DNA of 64,000 nucleotides from an uncultured Acidobacteriia bacterium (lineage in GTDB: Bacteria; Acidobacteriota; Terriglobia; Bryobacterales; Bryobacteraceae), in the NCBI GenBank assembly GCA_903907865.1, contig CAIVPR010000028.1, forward strand, positions 1-64,000, written 5' to 3'. Made by a program: the position numbers and the translations under genes. The notes under the pieces are model-generated. The model saw nothing but the letters and a program-made list of their open reading frames with translations. It made no database searches and was not told the DNA's origin. Below, piece by piece: positions 61,945 through 64,000 of this stretch; within the stretch, counting starts at the first letter, position 1; each line of letters starts with the position of its first letter.

Positions 61945-63999
61945 TCAGCCGATCTTTGACATCAACTGCCGGATCTGCTCTTCCTGAGCCTTGGTAGGAC
62001 GGTTGGCCAACGCGGCCAGGCATTCCTTCTTGGCACTTTCGCGGTCGCCCTTCTGGTTGAGGGCCATCGCGTAGTGGTAGTGGTAAACCGGGTTCTGCGG
62101 AGCCTGCACAATCAGCGTCTTGAAGTTGTCGATGGCGCTGTCGGTCAAGTTCTTCTTCAGATAGATCCAGCCGAGGGTGTCGGTGATCTCCGTAAAGTTG
62201 GGCAGCTTTTGCTTGGCGCGCTGCGCATACGTCAACGCCTCGTTCAGATCTCCGTTGGACTCGGTGATCAAATACGCCAGGTTGTTGAGGGCGTACGCGT
62301 TGGTGGCGTCCGCTTTGATCGCCAGTTCGTAGTACTTCTTGGCCAAGTCGCCCTTGTTGATTTCCTCGTAAAGCATCGCGAGGTTGGTGTCGATGGTCGC
62401 ACTGTCCGGCATCCCTTGGTGCGCCTTTTCAAGCGATTCCACCGCGTGCTGGATATCGCCCTTGTAGCGGTAGGCCTGGGCCACGCGGCTCCAGAGGTCG
62501 GCTTGGGCCCGTCCGTCCTTCGTCTTGGCCATCAGCTTCTGGTACGTGGAGATGGCGGCGTCGAATTGGCCGGCGGACATCTGGGCGTTGCCCAATTCGC
62601 GGAGCAAGTCCATGCGGTCTGGATTCTTCTGGGACTCGGCGCGGATGAGGTCGACCGACTTGTCGATCTGGCCGTCGAGCAGCAGCGCCTTGGACTGGCC
62701 CAAGAGGCCGCGCATGTTGTTCGGCTGCGCCGCGTAGGCGCGCTGGAAAATCTCGATGGCTTCCTTGTTCTTCTTCTGGTTGAGATCCAAGACACCCAGT
62801 TCGATCAGGGCTTCCACCTGGGTCGGATTCTGCGCAATGATCGGCGCAAGAATTTCGCGGGCCTCGTCGAACTTCTGCATCCGCTGCAACGCGGAGGCCT
62901 TCATCACCTTGCCCGGAATACTCGTCGGCGCGACCCTTAGGATGGCGTCGGCATAGCGGATCGCGTTCTCGAAGTCTCCGCGGAGCAACGCGACCTGCGT
63001 TTGCGCCAGGCGCGCGGGGAGGTAATCGGGCCGAAGCTCAATGGCGCGGTCGAATTCCTGGCGGGCCTGCTCGAGTTCGCCGCGCGCGAAGTGGGCGCGA
63101 CCGAGGTTGAAACGGGCAACGAAATTGCCGGGCTTGGCCGTAACGACGGATTGCAATTCAGTCATGGCCTGGGTGATCTCACCCTTGTCCAACATGAATG
63201 TGGCCTTCAAGCCGCGGGCCTCTGGGTCCCGCGGGTCGTTCTTGAGGATTTCCGCGTTCTTGGCGAAAGCGAGGTCCAGCTTGCCCTGTCGGACGTAGGC
63301 CTCGATCTCATGCTTCAGATAGTTGTTTTTCTGTGCCGGATCCTTTCGGATGCCTTCCTCGTACTGCTTGATGGCGTCCTCGAAGTTGTTGACGCGCATG
63401 AAGAAGTCGCCCGACTGGATGTACGCCTGCGGGAAGTCCTTCAAATTGGCCTTCATTTGGCTCAGCAACCCCAGAAGGTCGTCCTTCTTGTTGGTGGCGA
63501 AGTAAAAGCGGGCCAGTTCCAGTCGCAGCGCGGTGTCCTTTGGATTGCTCTTTATGGCGGCCTTCAGCAGGTTCTCCGCTTCCGGCAGGCGGCGCTGGCC
63601 AATGTACAACCGGTAGAGATCGTAATACGCGTTGAGATTCTTCTGGTCCTTGTCGACCAGTCCCTTGAACAGTGCCTCGGCTTCCGTCGCTTCGCCGTCC
63701 ATGGCCAGCGTGCGGCCCAACGCGAGCGTGATCACCCTGTCGTTGGGCGCGCTCGGCTTGAGCGATAGTGCCTTACGGTACTCGGAGACCGCGGTGCCAA
63801 GCGCCTTCTTGGCTTCCACCGCCTGCCCCGCCTTGAACTTTGCCCCGAGCTCCAGCATGCTAAGGTCGGCGCTCAGCTTGTGCCCTTCCCAACTGTTGGG
63901 ATTCCGCTTCAACAGACCAGCAGCGTAGTCGTTGACTTCTTTGACCACCGCCTCGTTGTGCTCGATCGACTGGGCCGCCACGACCATGATCTCTGACAA
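61945..63999 (-). CDS. Large tetratricopeptide-repeat protein, 5' end beyond the window
   Basis: 684 residues are visible, with the N-terminus cut by the window end. Almost all of it is TPR repeats of 34 residues (for example ARFNLGRAHFARGELEQARQ; AYALNNLAYLITESNGDLNE), about 17-18 units. The pattern resembles the PrsT-type TPR proteins of exopolysaccharide/PEP-CTERM export loci, but nothing else of that system is in view. Probably periplasmic or outer-membrane associated as a scaffold. A strong terminator follows its stop. Confidence 0.85.
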   Translation of the reverse strand: MSEIMVVAAQSIEHNEAVVKEVNDYAAGLLKRNPNSWEGHKLSADLSMLELGAKFKAGQAVEAKKALGTAVSEYRKALSLKPSAPNDRVITLALGRTLAMDGEATEAEALFKGLVDKDQKNLNAYYDLYRLYIGQRRLPEAENLLKAAIKSNPKDTALRLELARFYFATNKKDDLLGLLSQMKANLKDFPQAYIQSGDFFMRVNNFEDAIKQYEEGIRKDPAQKNNYLKHEIEAYVRQGKLDLAFAKNAEILKNDPRDPEARGLKATFMLDKGEITQAMTELQSVVTAKPGNFVARFNLGRAHFARGELEQARQEFDRAIELRPDYLPARLAQTQVALLRGDFENAIRYADAILRVAPTSIPGKVMKASALQRMQKFDEAREILAPIIAQNPTQVEALIELGVLDLNQKKNKEAIEIFQRAYAAQPNNMRGLLGQSKALLLDGQIDKSVDLIRAESQKNPDRMDLLRELGNAQMSAGQFDAAISTYQKLMAKTKDGRAQADLWSRVAQAYRYKGDIQHAVESLEKAHQGMPDSATIDTNLAMLYEEINKGDLAKKYYELAIKADATNAYALNNLAYLITESNGDLNEALTYAQRAKQKLPNFTEITDTLGWIYLKKNLTDSAIDNFKTLIVQAPQNPVYHYHYAMALNQKGDRESAKKECLAALANRPTKAQEEQIRQLMSKIG

Positions 64000-64000
64000 C

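Overview
The window is high-GC bacterial chromosome. I infer an acidobacterium of the Bryobacterales/Solibacter type. The reasons are two DUF1501 + DUF1549/DUF1553 (planctomycete-type cytochrome) pairs, a large share of secreted oxidoreductases, hydrolases and TPR proteins, split glutamyl-/glutaminyl-tRNA synthetases, and scattered palindromic intergenic repeats. No rRNA, tRNA, CRISPR array or complete insertion sequence was found. The taxonomic call is an inference, not a search result.

Layout. 0-23.7 kb is mostly core metabolism: secA, an aldo/keto reductase, a nucleotidyltransferase/partner pair, serS with a GNAT gene, hemB with a P460-type cytochrome, a cytochrome-FGE fusion, gltX-glnS, a NodU-type carbamoyltransferase, murJ, a membrane Fe-S oxidoreductase and a DUF4143 ATPase. 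Gene remnants and repeats lie at 6.8-7.1, 9.8-10.3, 12.7-12.8 and 18.2-18.4 kb. 23.8-43.6 kb is an accessory, largely secreted region: an AspH-type hydroxylase/Nif11/sulfotransferase fusion, a broken sulfatase, two DUF1501-PSD1 pairs, cupins, amidohydrolases, a degenerate-GGDEF/GGDEF-EAL signalling pair and glpD. 43.6-54 kb holds a phosphohexomutase, a metallo-beta-lactamase-fold hydrolase, a serine hydrolase, a hybrid histidine kinase, an NYN/LOTUS protein and a two-subunit B12-dependent acyl-CoA mutase. 54-64 kb holds a DUF4062 STAND NTPase between 124-bp direct repeats, a ComF-like protein, an HNH nuclease, a decayed metalloprotease, a Clp-ATPase/receiver fusion and a TPR protein cut by the window edge.

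Two structural events stand out. (1) The STAND NTPase lies between two identical 124-bp direct repeats, 3231 bp apart. Each repeat carries the end of the NTPase gene and the first 27-28 codons of the acyl-CoA mutase gene, so the intact mutase gene remains next to the NTPase and a truncated copy of its start lies on the far side. (2) A 2076-bp segment splits a sulfatase exactly between two codons. The segment is circularly permuted: it starts with the C-terminal half of a signal peptidase I gene (lepB) and ends with its N-terminal half. Removing it and restoring one base gives a 511-residue sulfatase frame.

Several genes carry single-base frameshifts, mostly in C/G or A runs, so either real decay or uncorrected sequencing indels must be considered when reading the pseudogene calls.
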